Source of the DNA: Megalopta genalis
Taxonomy: Eukaryota > Arthropoda > Insecta > Hymenoptera > Halictidae
Direction of reading: 5' to 3'
DNA length: 64,000 nt
Assembly (NCBI RefSeq): GCF_051020955.1
Contig: NW_027476507.1
Span: forward strand, 1 to 64,000
The number at the start of each line of letters is the position of its first letter. The first letter of the stretch is position 1. A program made the translations under genes and the position numbers. Shown piece after piece: positions 39,658 through 51,868 of the stretch. The notes beneath the pieces were generated by a model, which worked only from the letters and a program-made list of their open reading frames with translations, had not been told where the DNA came from and did not search any database.

Positions 39658-40437
39658 TAAGCTACAACTGCATGCGAAACGAACGAGTTAGCTTCAAATC
39701 CATGCGATTCACATGATTTAGCTTCAAACCAATGCGATGTAGAAGGTTTAGCTTCAAATCCATGCGATACACAAGATTTAGCTTCAAATCAATGCGATGT
39801 AGTAGGTTCAGCTTCAAATCCATGCGACAAATATGTTTTAGCTTCAAATACTTGCGATATATGTGATATAGCTTTAAATACTGTAGGAACAAACGAGGTA
39901 GCTTCAATTCCATACGAGACACATGGTTTAGCTTCAAATCAATTCGAAGGACAAGGCTTAGATTCAAATTGATGCGAAACAAATGATTTAGCTTCAAATG
40001 AATGCGAAGTAGAAGGCTTAGCTTCAAATCCATGCAAAACAAATGGTTTAGCTACAAATACTTGTGATATACATTATTAAGCTACAACTGCATGCGAAAC
40101 GAACGACTTAGCTTCAAATCCATGCGATACACAAGATTTAGCTTCAAATCAATGCGATGTAGTAGGTTCAGCTTCAAATCCATGCGACACATATGTTTTA
40201 GCTTCAAATACTTGCGATATATGTGATATAGCTTTAAATACTGTAGGAACAAACGAGGTAGCTTCAATTCCATGCGAGACACATGGTTTAGCTTCAAATC
40301 AATTCGAAGGACAAGGCTTAGATTCAAATTGATGCGAAACAAATGATTTAGCTTCAAATGAATGCGAAGTAGAAGGCTTAGCTTCAAATCCATGCAAAAC
40401 AAATGGTTTAGCTACAAATACTTGTGATATACATTAT
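39658..40437. repeat. Units D-C
   Basis: D 39658-40077 has 'gcgacaaatatg' like those at 19644 and 51089. C 40078-40437 starts with the C-type 'gaacgactt' but has 'ccatgcgagac' where other C units have 'ccatacgagac'. Its right part thus looks like the D at 24118, which precedes the first copy of the downstream block. The join of the large duplication therefore probably lies inside this unit. Confidence 0.85.
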
Positions 40438-41188
40438 TAAGCTACAACTGCATGCGAAACGAACGAGTTAGCTTCAAATCCATGCGATTCACATGATTTA
40501 GCTTCAAACCAATGCGATGTAGAAGGTTTAGCTTCAAATCCATGCGATACACAAGATTTAGCTTCAAATCAATGCGATGTAGTAGGTTCAGCTTCAAATC
40601 CATTGCGACACATATGTTTTAGCTTCAAATACTTGCGATGTAAGTGATATAGCTTTAAATACTGTAGGAACAAACGAGGTAGCTTCAATTCCATGCGAGA
40701 CACCTGATTTAGCTTCAAATTAATTCGATGTAGAAGGTTTATCTTCAAATCCATACGAAACACATGATTTAGCTTCAAATCAATTCGAAGAACAAGGCTT
40801 AGATTCAAATCCATGCGAAACAAATGATTTAGCTTCAAATGAATGCGAAGTAGAAGGCTTAGCTTCAAATCCATGCAAAACAAATGGTTTAGCTACAAAT
40901 ACTTGTGATATACATTATTAAGCAACAACTGCATGCGAAACACATGATTTCGCTGCAAATCAATGTGATGTAGAAGGCTTAGCTTCAAATCCATGCGAAA
41001 CAAATGATTTAGCTTCAAATGAATGCGAAGTAGAGGCCTTAGCTTCAAATCCATGCAAAACAAATGGTTTAGCTACAAATACTTGTGATATATATCATTT
41101 AGCTACAACTGCATGTGAAACGAACGAGTTAGCTTCAAATCCATGCAAAACAAATGGATTAGCTACAAATACTTGTGATATATATCAT
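40438..41188. repeat. Units A (481 bp) - Bs - E, start of second large-block copy
   Basis: A 40438-40918, Bs 40919-41098 ('gaggcctta') and E 41099-41188 match 24538-25288 at offset 15,900, including the T insertion (40,603-40,604), 'gcgatgtaagtg', 'gagacacctg' and 'tttatcttc'. Confidence 0.92.
40603..40604. other. 1-bp insertion, third copy
   Basis: Same 'ccattgcgac' as at 2,138 and 24,703. Together with the neighbouring 'gcgatgtaagtg' it shows that this copy is closest to the one at 24,703. Confidence 0.9.
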
Positions 41189-43318
41189 TTAGCTACAACT
41201 GCATGTGAAACGAACGAGTTAGCTTCAAATCCATGCGATTCACATGATTTAGCTTCAAACCAATGCGATGTAGAAGGTTTAGCTTTAAATCCATGCGATA
41301 CACAAGATTTAGCTTCAAATCAATGCGATGTAGTAGGTTCAGCTTCAAATCCATGCGACACATATGTTTTAGTTTCAAATACTTGCGATATAAGTGATAT
41401 AGCTTTAAATACTGTAGGAACAAACGAGGTAGCTTCAATTCCATGCGAGACACATGATTTAGCTTCAAATTAATTCTATGTAGAAGGTTTGGCTTCAAAT
41501 CCATACGAAACACATGATTTAGCTTCAAATCAATTCGAAGGACAAGGCTTAGATTCAAATCCATGCGAAACAAATGATTTAGCATCAAATGAATGCGAAG
41601 TAGAAGGCTTAGCTTCAAATCCATGCAAAACAAATGGTTTAGCTACAAATACTTGTGATATACATTATTAAGCTACAACTGCATGCGAAACGAACGAGTT
41701 AGCTTCGAATCCATGCGATTCACATGATTTAGCTTCAAACCAATGCGATGTAGAAGGTTTAGCTTCAAATCCATGCGATACACAAGATTTAGCTTCACAT
41801 CAATGCGATGTAGTAGGTTCAGCTTCAAATCCATGCGACACATATGTTTTAGATTCAAATACTTGCGATATAAGTGATATAGATTTAAATACTGTAGGAA
41901 CAAACGAGGTAGCTTCAAATCCATGCGAGACACATGATTTAGCTTCAAATCAATTCGATGTAGAAGGTTTAGCATCAAATCCATACGAAACACATGATTT
42001 AGCTTCAAATCAATTCGAAGGACAAGGCTTAGATTCAAATCCATGCGAAACAAATGATTTAGCTTCAAATGAATGCGAAGTAGAAGGCTTAGCTTCAAAT
42101 CCATGCAAAACAAATGGTTTAGCTACAAATACTTGTGATATACATTATTAAGCTACAACTGCATGCGAAACGAACGAGTTAGCTTCAAATCCATGCGATT
42201 CACATGATTTAGCTTCAAACCAATGCGATGTAGAAGGTTTAGCTTCAAATCCATGCGATACACAAGATTTAGCTTCAAATCAATGCGATGTAGTAGGTTC
42301 AGCTTCAAATCCATGCGACACATATGTTTTAGCTTCAAATACTTGCGATATAAGTGATATAGCTTTAAATACTGTAGGAACAAACGAGGTAGCTTCAATT
42401 CCATGCGAGACACATGATTTAGCTTCAAATCAATTCGATGTAGAAGGTTTAGCTTCAAATCCATACGAAACACATGATTTAGCTTCAAATCAATTCGAAG
42501 GACATGGCTTAGATTCAAATCCATGCGAAACAAATGATTTAGCTTCAAATGAATGCGATGTAGAAGGCTTAGCTTCAAATCCACGCAAAACAAATGGTTT
42601 AGCTACAAATACTTGTGATATACATTATTAAGCTACAACTGCATGCGAAACGAACGAGTTAGCTTCAAATCCATGCGATTCACATGATTTAGCTTCAAAC
42701 CAATGCGATGTAGAAGGTTTAGCTTCAAATCTATGCGATACACAAGATTTAGCTTCACATCAATGCGATGTAGTAGGTTCAGCTTCAAATCCATGCGACG
42801 CATATGTTTTAGATTCAAATACTTGCGATATAAGTGATATAGATTTAAATAATGTGGGAACAAACGAGGTAGCTTCAAATCCATGCGAGACACATGATTT
42901 AGCTTCAAATCAATTCGATGTAGAAGGTTTAGCATCAAATCCATACGAAACACATGATTTAGCTTCAAATCAATTCGAAGAACAAGGCTTAGATTCAAAT
43001 CCATGCGAAACAAATGATTTAGCTTCAAATGAATGCGAAGTAGAAGGCTTAGCTTCAAATCCATGCAAAACAAATGGTTTAGCTACAAATACTTGTGATA
43101 TACATTATTAAGCTACAACTGCATGCGAAACGAACGAGTTAGCTTCAAATCCATGCGAAACACATGATTTCGCTGCAAATCAATGTGATGTAGAAGGCTT
43201 AGCTTCAAATCCATGCGAAACAAATGATTTAGCTTCAAATGAATGCGAAGTAGAGGGCTTAGCTTCAAATCCATGCAAAACAAATGGTTTAGCTACAAAT
43301 ACTTGTGATATATATCAT
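41189..43318. repeat. Units A-A-A-A-B (B missing after first A)
   Basis: Units are A 41189, A 41669, A 42149, A 42629 and B 43109. They match 25289-27628 except that the 210-bp B at 25769-25978 is absent, changing the offset from 15,900 to 15,690. Private changes include 'aaatctatgcg' near 42,728. Confidence 0.9.
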
Positions 43319-44968
43319 TTAGCTACAACTGCATGCGAAACGAACGAGTTAGCTTCAAATCCATGCGATTCACATGATTTAGCTTCAAACCAATGCGATG
43401 TAGAAGGTTTAGCTTCAAATCCATGCGATACACAAGATTTAGCTTCAAATCAATGCGATGTAGTAGGTTCAGCTTCAAATCCATGCGACACATATGTTTT
43501 AGCTTCAAATACTTGCGATATAAGTGATATAGCTTTAAATACTGTAGGAACAAACGAGGTAGCTTCAAATCCATGCGAGACACATGATTTAGCTTCAAAT
43601 CAATTCGATGTAGAAGGTTTAGCATCAAATCCATACGAAACACATGATTTAGCTTCAAATCAATTCGAAGGACAAGGCTTAGATTCAAATCCATGCGAAA
43701 CAAATGATTTAGCTTCAAATGAATGCGAAGTAGAAGGCTTAGCTTCAAATCCATGCAAAACAAATGGTTTAGCTACAAATACTTGTGATATACATTATTA
43801 AGCTACAACTGCATGTGAAACGAACGAGTTAGCTTCAAATCCATGCGATTCACATGATTTAGCTTCAAACCAATGCGATGTAGAAGGTTTAGCTTCAAAT
43901 CCATGCGATACACAAGATTTAGCTTCAAATCAATGCGATGTAGTAGGTTCAGCTTCAAATCCATGCGACACATATGTTTTAGCTTCAAATACTTGCGATA
44001 TAAGTGATATAGATTTAAATACTGTAGGAACAAACGAGGTAGCTTCAAATCCATGCGAGACACATGATTTATCTTCAAATCAATTCGATGTAGAAGGTTT
44101 AGCATCAAATCCATACGAAACACATGATTTAGCTTCAAATCAATTCGAAGGACAAGGCTTAGATTCAAATCCATGCGAAACAAATGATTTAGCTTCAAAT
44201 GAATGCGAAGTAGAAGGATTAGCTTCAAATCCATGCAAAACAAATGGATTAGCTACAAATACTTGTGATATATATCATTTAGCTACAACTGCATGCGAAA
44301 CGAACGAGTTAGCTTCAAATCCATGCGATTCACATGATTTAGCTGCAAATCAATGTGATGTAGAAGGTTTAGCTTCAAATCCATGCGATACACAAGATTT
44401 AGCTTCAAATCAATGCGATGTAGTAGGTTCAGCTTCAAATCCATGCGTCACATATGTTTTAGCTTCAAATACTTGCGATATAAGTGATATAGCTTTAAAT
44501 ACTGTAAGAACAAACGAGGTAGCTTCAATTCCATGCGAGACACATGATTTAGCTCCAAATTAATTCGATGTAGAAGGTTTGGCTTCAAATCCATACGAAA
44601 CACATGATTTAGCTTCAAATCAATTCGAAGGACAAGGCTTAGATTCAAATCCATGCGAAACAAATGATTTAGCTTCAAATGAATGCGAAGTAGAAGGCTT
44701 AGCTTCAAATCCATGCAAAACAAATGGTTTAGCTACAAATACTTGTGATATATATTATTAAGCTACAACTGCATGCGAAACGAACAAGTTAGCTTCAAAT
44801 CCATGCGAAACACATGATTTAGCTGCAAATCAATGTGATGTAGAAGCCTTAGCTTCAAATCCATGCGAAACAAATGATTTAGCTTCAAATGAATGCGAAG
44901 TAGAAGGCTTAGCTTCAAATCCATGCAAAACAAATGGTTTAGCTACAAATACTTGTGATATATATCAT
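43319..44968. repeat. 1,650-bp block A-A-A-B, copy 3
   Basis: Same units and markers as 27629-29278 (offset 15,690), including 'tttatcttc' at 44,070 and 'gaagcctta' near 44,835. A private 'gtagaaggattagc' lies near 44,212. Confidence 0.9.
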
Positions 44969-46168
44969 TTAGCTACAACTGCATGTGAAACGAACGAGTT
45001 AGCTTCAAATCCATGCGATTCACATGATTTAGCTTCAAACCAATGCGATGTAGAAGGTTTAGCTTCAAATCCATGCGATACACAAGATTTAGCTTCACAT
45101 CAATGCGATGTAGTAGGTTCAGCTTCAAATCCATGCGACACATATGTTTTAGATTCAAATACTTGCGATATAAGTGATATAGATTTAAATACTGTAGGAA
45201 CAAACGAGGTAGCTTCAAATCCATGCGAGACACATGATTTAGCTTCAAATCAATTCGATGTAGAAGGTTTAGCATCAAATCCATACGAAACACATGATTT
45301 AGCTTCAAATCAATTCGAAGGACAAGGCTTAGATTCAAATCCATGCGAAACAAATGATTTAGCTTCAAATGAATGCGAAGTAGAAGGCTTAGCTTCAAAT
45401 CCATGCAAAACAAATGGTTTAGCTACAAATACTTGTGATATACATTATTAAGCTACAACTGCATGCGAAACGAACGACTTAGCTTCAAATCCATGCGATA
45501 CACAAGATTTAGCTTCAAATCAATGCGATGTTGTAGGTTCAGCTTCAAATCCATGCGACACATATGTTTTAGCTTCAAATACTTGCGATATATGTGATAT
45601 AGCTTTAAATACTGTAGGAACAAACGAGGTAGCTTCAATTCCATACGAGACACATGGTTTAGCTTCAAATCAATTCGAAGGACAAGGCTTAGATTCAAAT
45701 TGATGCGAAACAAATGATTTAGCTTCAAATGAATGCGAAGTAGAAGGCTTAGCTTCAAATCCATGCAAAACAAATGGTTTAGCTACAAATACTTGTGATA
45801 TACATTATTAAGCTACAACTGCATGCGAAACGAACGACTTAGCTTCAAATCCATGCGATACACAAGATTTAGCTTCAAATCAATGCGATGTAGTAGGTTC
45901 AGCTTCAAATCCATGCGACACATATGTTTTAGCTTCAAATACTTGCGATATAAGTGATATAGCTTTAAATACTGTAGGAACAAACGAGGTAGCTTCAATT
46001 CCATGCGAGACACATGATTTAGCTTCAAATTAATTCTATGTAGAAGGTTTGGCTTCAAATCCATACGAAACACATGATTTAGCTTCAAATCAATTCGAAG
46101 GACAAGGCTTAGATTCAAATCCATGCGAAACAAATGGTTTAGCTACAAATACTTGTGATATATATCAT
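44969..46168. repeat. Units A - C - hybrid 360
   Basis: A 44969-45448 is full length, unlike its 420-bp counterpart at 29279. C 45449-45808 has 'gatgttgtagg'. 45809-46168 starts as C, continues as the 'caaattaattctatg' A subtype, and after 'ccatgcgaaac' jumps to 'aaatggtttagctac', skipping two monomers. It is not the hybrid found at 30059, so the two copies rearranged separately here. Confidence 0.87.
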
Positions 46169-48028
46169 TTAGCTACAACTGCATGTGAAACGAACGAGTT
46201 AGCTTCAAATCCATGCGATTCACATGATTTAGCTTCAAACCAATGCGATATAGAAGGTTTAGCTTCAAATCCATGCGATACACAAGATTTAGCTTCAAAT
46301 CAATGCGATGTAGTAGGTTCAGCTTCAAATCCATGCGACACATATGTTTTAGCTTCAAATACATGCGATATAAGTGATATAGCTTTAAATACTGTAGGAA
46401 CAAACGAGGTAGCTTCAATTCCATGCGAGACACATGATTTAGCTTCAAATCAATTCGATGTAGAAGGTTTAGCTTCAAATCCATACGAAACACATGATTT
46501 AGCTTCAAATCAATTCGAAGGACATGGCTTAGATTCAAATCCATGCGAAACAAATGATTTAGCTTCAAATGAATGCGATGTAGAAGGCTTAGCTTCAAAT
46601 CCACGCAAAACAAATGGTTTAGCTACAAATACTTGTGATATACATTATTAAGCTACAACTGCATGCGAAACGAACGAGTTAGCTTCAAATCCATGCGATT
46701 CACATGATTTAGCTTCAAACCAATGCGATGTAGAAGGTTTAGCTTCAAATCCATGCGATACACAAGATTTAGCTTCAAATGAATGCGAAGTAGAAGGCTT
46801 GGCTTCAAATCCATGCAAAACAAATGGTTTAGCTACAAATACTTGTGATATATATCATTTAGCTACAACTGCATGTGAAACGAACGAGTTAGCTTCAAAT
46901 CCATGCGATTCACATGAGTTAGCTTCAAACCAATGCGATGTAGAAGGTTTAGCTTCAAATCCATGCGATACACAAGATTTAGCTTCATATCAATGCGATG
47001 TAGTAGGTTCAGCTTCAAATCCATGCGACACATATGTTTTAGCTTCAAATACTTGCGATATAAGTGATATAGCTTTAAATACTGTAGGAACAAACGAGGT
47101 AGCTTCAATTCCATGAGAGACACATGATTTAGCTTCAAATCAATTCGATGTAGAAGGTTTAGCTTCAAATCCATACGAAACACATGATTTAGCTTCAAAT
47201 CAATTCGAAGGACATGGCTTAGATTCAAATCCATGCGAAACAAATGATTTAGCTTCAAATGAATGCGATGTAGAAGGCTTAGCTTCAAATCCACGCAAAA
47301 CAAATGGTTTAGCTACAAATACTTGTGATATACATTATTAAGATACAACTGCATGCGAAACGAACGAGTTAGCTTCAAATCCATGCGATTCACATGATTT
47401 AGCTTCAAACCAATGCGATGTAGAAGGTTTAGCTTCAAATCCATGCGATACACAAGATTTAGCTTCACATCAATGCGATGTAGTAGGTTCAGCTTCAAAT
47501 CCATGCGACACATATGTTTTAGATTCAAATACTTGCGATATAAGTGATATAGATTTAAATACTGTAGGAACAAACGAGGTAGCTTCAAATCCATGCGAGA
47601 CACATGATTTAGCTTCAAATCAATTCGATGTAGAAGGTTTAGCATCAAATCCATACGAAACACATGATTTAGCTTCAAATCAATTCGAAGGACAAGGCTT
47701 AGATTCAAATCCATGCGAAACAAATGATTTAGCTTCAAATGAATGAGAAGTAGAAGGCTTAGCTTCAAATCCATGCAAATCAAATGGTTTAGCTACAAAT
47801 ACTTGTGATATACATTATTAAGCTACAACTGCATGCGAAACGAACGAGTTGGCTTCAAATCCATGCGAAACACATGATTTAGCTGCATATCAATGTGATG
47901 TAGAAGGCTTAGCTTCAAATCCATGCGAAACAAATGATTTAGCTTCAAATGAATGCGAAGTAGAAGGCTTAGCTTCAAATCCATGCAAAACAAATGGATT
48001 AGCTACAAATACTTGTGATATATATCAT
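46169..48028. repeat. Units A - 210-bp derivative - A - A - B, copy 2
   Basis: Matches 30419-32278 at offset 15,750 with all markers ('gcgatatagaagg', 'cacatgagttagc', 'ccatgagagac', 'aatgagaag'). Private changes include 'cttcatatcaatgcg' near 46,985, 'aagatacaactgc' at 47,341 and 'gcaaatcaaatgg' near 47,775. The 47,341 change removes the usual - frame stop at this unit start. Confidence 0.9.
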
Positions 48029-50188
48029 TTAGCTACAACTGCATACGAAACGAACGAGTTAGCTTCAAATCCATGCGATTCACATGATTTAGCTGCAAAT
48101 CAATGTGATGTAGAAGGTTTAGCTTCAAATCCATGCGATACACAAGATTTAGCTTCAAATCAATGCGATGTAGTAGGTTCAGCTTCAAATCCATGCGTCA
48201 CATATGTTTTAGCTTCAAATACTTGCGATATAAGTGATATAGCTTTAAATACTGTAGGAACAAACGAGGTAGCTTCAATTCCATGCGAGACACATGATTT
48301 AGCTTCAAATTAATTCGATGTAGAAGGTTTGGCTTCAAATCCATACGAAACACATGATTTAGCTTCAAATCAATTCGAAGGACAAGGCTTAGATTCAAAT
48401 CCATGCGAAACAAATGATTTAGCTTCAAATGAATGCGAAGTAGAAGGCTTAGCTTCAAATCCATGCAAAACAAATGGTTTAGCTACAAATACTTGTGATA
48501 TATATTATTAAGCTACAACTGCATGCGAAACGAACAAGTTAGCTTCAAATCCATGCGAAACACATGATTTAGCTGCAAATCAATGTGATGTAGAAGGCTT
48601 AGCTTCAAATCCATGCGAAACAAATGATTTAGCTTCAAATGAATGCGAAGTAGAAGGCTTAGCTTCAAATCCATGCAAAACAAATGGTTTAGCTACAAAT
48701 ACTTGTGATATATATCATTTAGCTACAACTGCATGTGAAACGAACGAGTTAGCTTCAAATCCATGCGAAACACATGATTTAGCTGCAAACCAATGCGATG
48801 TAGAAGGTTTAGCTTCAAATCCATGCGATACACAAGATTTAGCTTCAAATCAATGCGATGTAGTAGGTTCAGCTTCAAATCCATGCGACACATATGTTTT
48901 AGCTTCAAATACTTGCGATATAAGTGATATAGCTTTAAATACTGTAAGAACAAACGAGGTAGCTTCAATTCCATGCGAGACACATGATTTAGCTTCAAAT
49001 TAATTCGATGTAGAAGGTTTGGCTTCAAATCCATGCGAAACAAATGATTTAGCTTCAAATGAATGCGATGTAGAAGGCTTAGCTTCAAATCCACGCAAAA
49101 CAAATGGTTTAGCTACAAATACTTGTGATATACATTATTAAGCTACAACTGCATGCGAAACGAACGAGTTAGCTTCAAATCCATGCGATTCACATGATTT
49201 AGCTCCAAACCAATGCGATGTAGAAGGTTTAGCTTCAAATCCATGCGATACACAAGATTTAGCTTCACATCAATGCGATGTAGTAGGTTCAGCTTCAAAT
49301 CCATGCGACACATATGTTTTAGATTCAAATACTTGCGATATAAGTGATATAGATTTAAATACTGTAGGAACAAACGAGGTAGCTTCAAATCCATGCGAGA
49401 CACATGATTTAGCTTCAAATCAATTCGATGTAGAAGGTTTAGCATCAAATCCATACGAAACACATGATTTAGCTTCAAATCAATTCGAAGGACAAGGCTT
49501 AGATTCAAATCCATGTGAAACAAATGATTTAGCTTCAAATGAATGCGAAGTAGAAGGCTTAGCTTCAAATCCATGCAAAACAAATCGTTTAGCTACAAAT
49601 ACTTGTGATATACATTATTAAGCTACAACTGCATGCGAAACGAGCGAGTTAGCTTCAAATCCATGCGAAACACATGATTTAGCTGCAAATCAATGTGATG
49701 TAGAAGGCTTAGCTTCAAATCCATGCGAAACAAATGATTTAGCTTCAAATGAATGCGAAGTAGAAGGCTTAGCTTCAAATCCATGCAAAACAAATGGTTT
49801 AGCTACAAAAACTTGTGATATACATTATTAAGCTACAACTGCATGCGAAACGAACGACTTAGCTTCAAATCCATGCGATACACAAGATTTAGCTTCAAAT
49901 CAATGCGATGTAGTAGGTTCAGCTTCAAATCCATGCGACACATATGTTTTAGCTTCAAATACTTGCGATATATGTGATATAGCTTTAAATACTGTAGGAA
50001 CAAACGAGGTAGCTTCAATTCCATACGAGACACATGGTTTAGCTTCAAATCAATTCGAAGGACAAGGCTTAGATTCAAATTGATGCGAAACAAATGATTT
50101 AGCTTCAAATGAATGCGAAGTAGAAGGCTTAGCTTCAAATCCATGCAAAACAAATGGTTTAGCTACAAATACTTGTGATATACATTAT
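48029..50188. repeat. Units A-B-D-A-B-C of the 3,690-bp block
   Basis: A 48029, B 48509, D-like 48719, A 49139, B 49619 and C 49829 match 32279-34437 at offset 15,750-15,751 (the extra base reflects the deletion at 33,980). The B has a private 'ctacaaaaacttgtg' near 49,805. Confidence 0.9.
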
Positions 50189-50608
50189 TAAGCTACAACT
50201 GCATGCGAAACGAACGAGTTAGCTTCAAATCCATGCGAAACACATGATTTAGCTGCAAACCAATGCGATGTAGAAGGTTTAGCTTCAAATCCATGTGATA
50301 CACAAGTTTTAGCTTCAAATCAATGCGATGTAGTAGGTTCAGCTTCAAATCCATGCGACACATATGTTTTAGCTTCAAATACTTGCGATATAAGTGATAT
50401 AGTTTTAAATACTGTAAGAACAAACGAGGTAGCTTCAATTCCATGCGAGACACATGATTTAGCTGCAAATCAATGTGATGTAGAAGGCTTAGCTTCAAAT
50501 CCATGCGAAACAAATGATTTAGCTTCAAATGAATGCGAAGTAGAAGGCTTAGCTTCAAATCCATGCAAAACAAATGGTTTAGCTACAAATACTTGTGATA
50601 TATATCAT
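50189..50608. repeat. 420-bp hybrid unit (A front, B back)
   Basis: The front carries 'ccatgtgatacacaag' and 'gatatagttttaaatac', found together otherwise only in the A at 38488. After the ETHD monomer it switches to 'gctgcaaatcaatgtg' of the following B. Relative to 38488-39177 exactly 270 bp (nine monomers) are missing. The crossover lies where both parents read 'gagacacatgatttagct' or 'gaaacacatgatttagct'. Confidence 0.88.
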
Positions 50609-51868
50609 TTAGCTACAACTGCATGTGAAACGAACGAGTTAGCTTCAAATCCATGCGATTCACATGATTTAGCTTCAAACCAATGCGATGTAGAAGGTTT
50701 AGATTCAAATCCATGCGATACACAAGATTTAGCTTCAAATCAATGCGATCTAGTAGGTTCAGCTTCAAATCCATGCGACACATATGTTTTAGCTTCAAAT
50801 ACTTGCGATATAAGTGATATAGCTTTAAATACTGTAGGAACAAACGAGGTAGCTTCAATTCCATGCGAGACACATGATTTAGCTTCAAATCAATTCGATG
50901 TAGAAGGTTTAGCTTCAAATCCATACGAAACACATGATTTAGCTTCAAATCAATTCGAAGGACATGGCTTAGATTCAAATCCATGCGAAACAAATGATTT
51001 AGCTTCAAATGAATGCGATGTAGAAGGCTTAGCTTCAAATCCACGCAAAACAAATGGTTTAGCTACAAATACTTGTGATATACATTATTAAGCTACAACT
51101 GCATGCGAAACGAACGAGTTAGCTTCAAATCCATGCGATTCACATGATTTAGCTTCAAACCAATGCGATGTAGAAGGTTTAGCTTCAAATCCATGCGATA
51201 CACAAGATTTAGCTTCAAATCAATGCGATGTAGTAGGTTCAGCTTCAAATCCATGCGACAAATATGTTTTAGCTTCAAATACTTGCGATATATGTGATAT
51301 AGCTTTAAATACTGTAGGAACAAACGAGGTAGCTTCAATTCCATACGAGACACATGGTTTAGCTTCAAATCAATTCGAAGGACAAGGCTTAGATTCAAAT
51401 TGATGCGAAACAAATGATTTAGCTTCAAATGAATGCGAAGTAGAAGGCTTAGCTTCAAATCCATGCAAAACAAATGGTTTAGCTACAAATACTTGTGATA
51501 TACATTATTAAGCTACAACTGCATGCGAAACGAACGACTTAGCTTCAAATCCATGCGATACACAAGATTTAGCTTCAAATCAATGCGATGTAGTAGGTTC
51601 AGCTTCAAATCCATGCGACACATATGTTTTAGCTTCAAATACTTGCGATATATGTGATATAGCATTAAATATTGTAGGAACAAACGAGGTAGCTTCAATT
51701 CCATACGAGACACATGGTGTAGCTTCAAATCAATTCGAATGACAAGGCTTAGATTCAAATTGATGCGAAACAAATGATTTAGCTTCAAATGAATGCGAAG
51801 TAGAAGGCTTAGCTTCAAATCCATGCAAAACAAATGGTTTAGCTACAAATACTTGTGATATACATAAT
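50609..51868. repeat. Units A-D-C
   Basis: A 50609-51088 and D 51089-51508 match 39178-40077 at offset 11,431 ('gatctagtagg', 'ttagattcaaatccatgcg', 'gcgacaaatatg'). C 51509-51868 instead matches 20064 ('gcattaaatattgtagg') and has private 'cacatggtgtagc', 'ttcgaatgacaagg' and 'gatatacataattaag' changes. Confidence 0.88.

Noticed and set aside
24538..50188. Large duplications as pure assembly artefacts
   Set aside because: Not fully excluded, but the copies differ by private substitutions, a 210-bp and a 60-bp indel, a 1-bp deletion and different hybrid units, which a simple false duplication would not create. Read depth would settle it.
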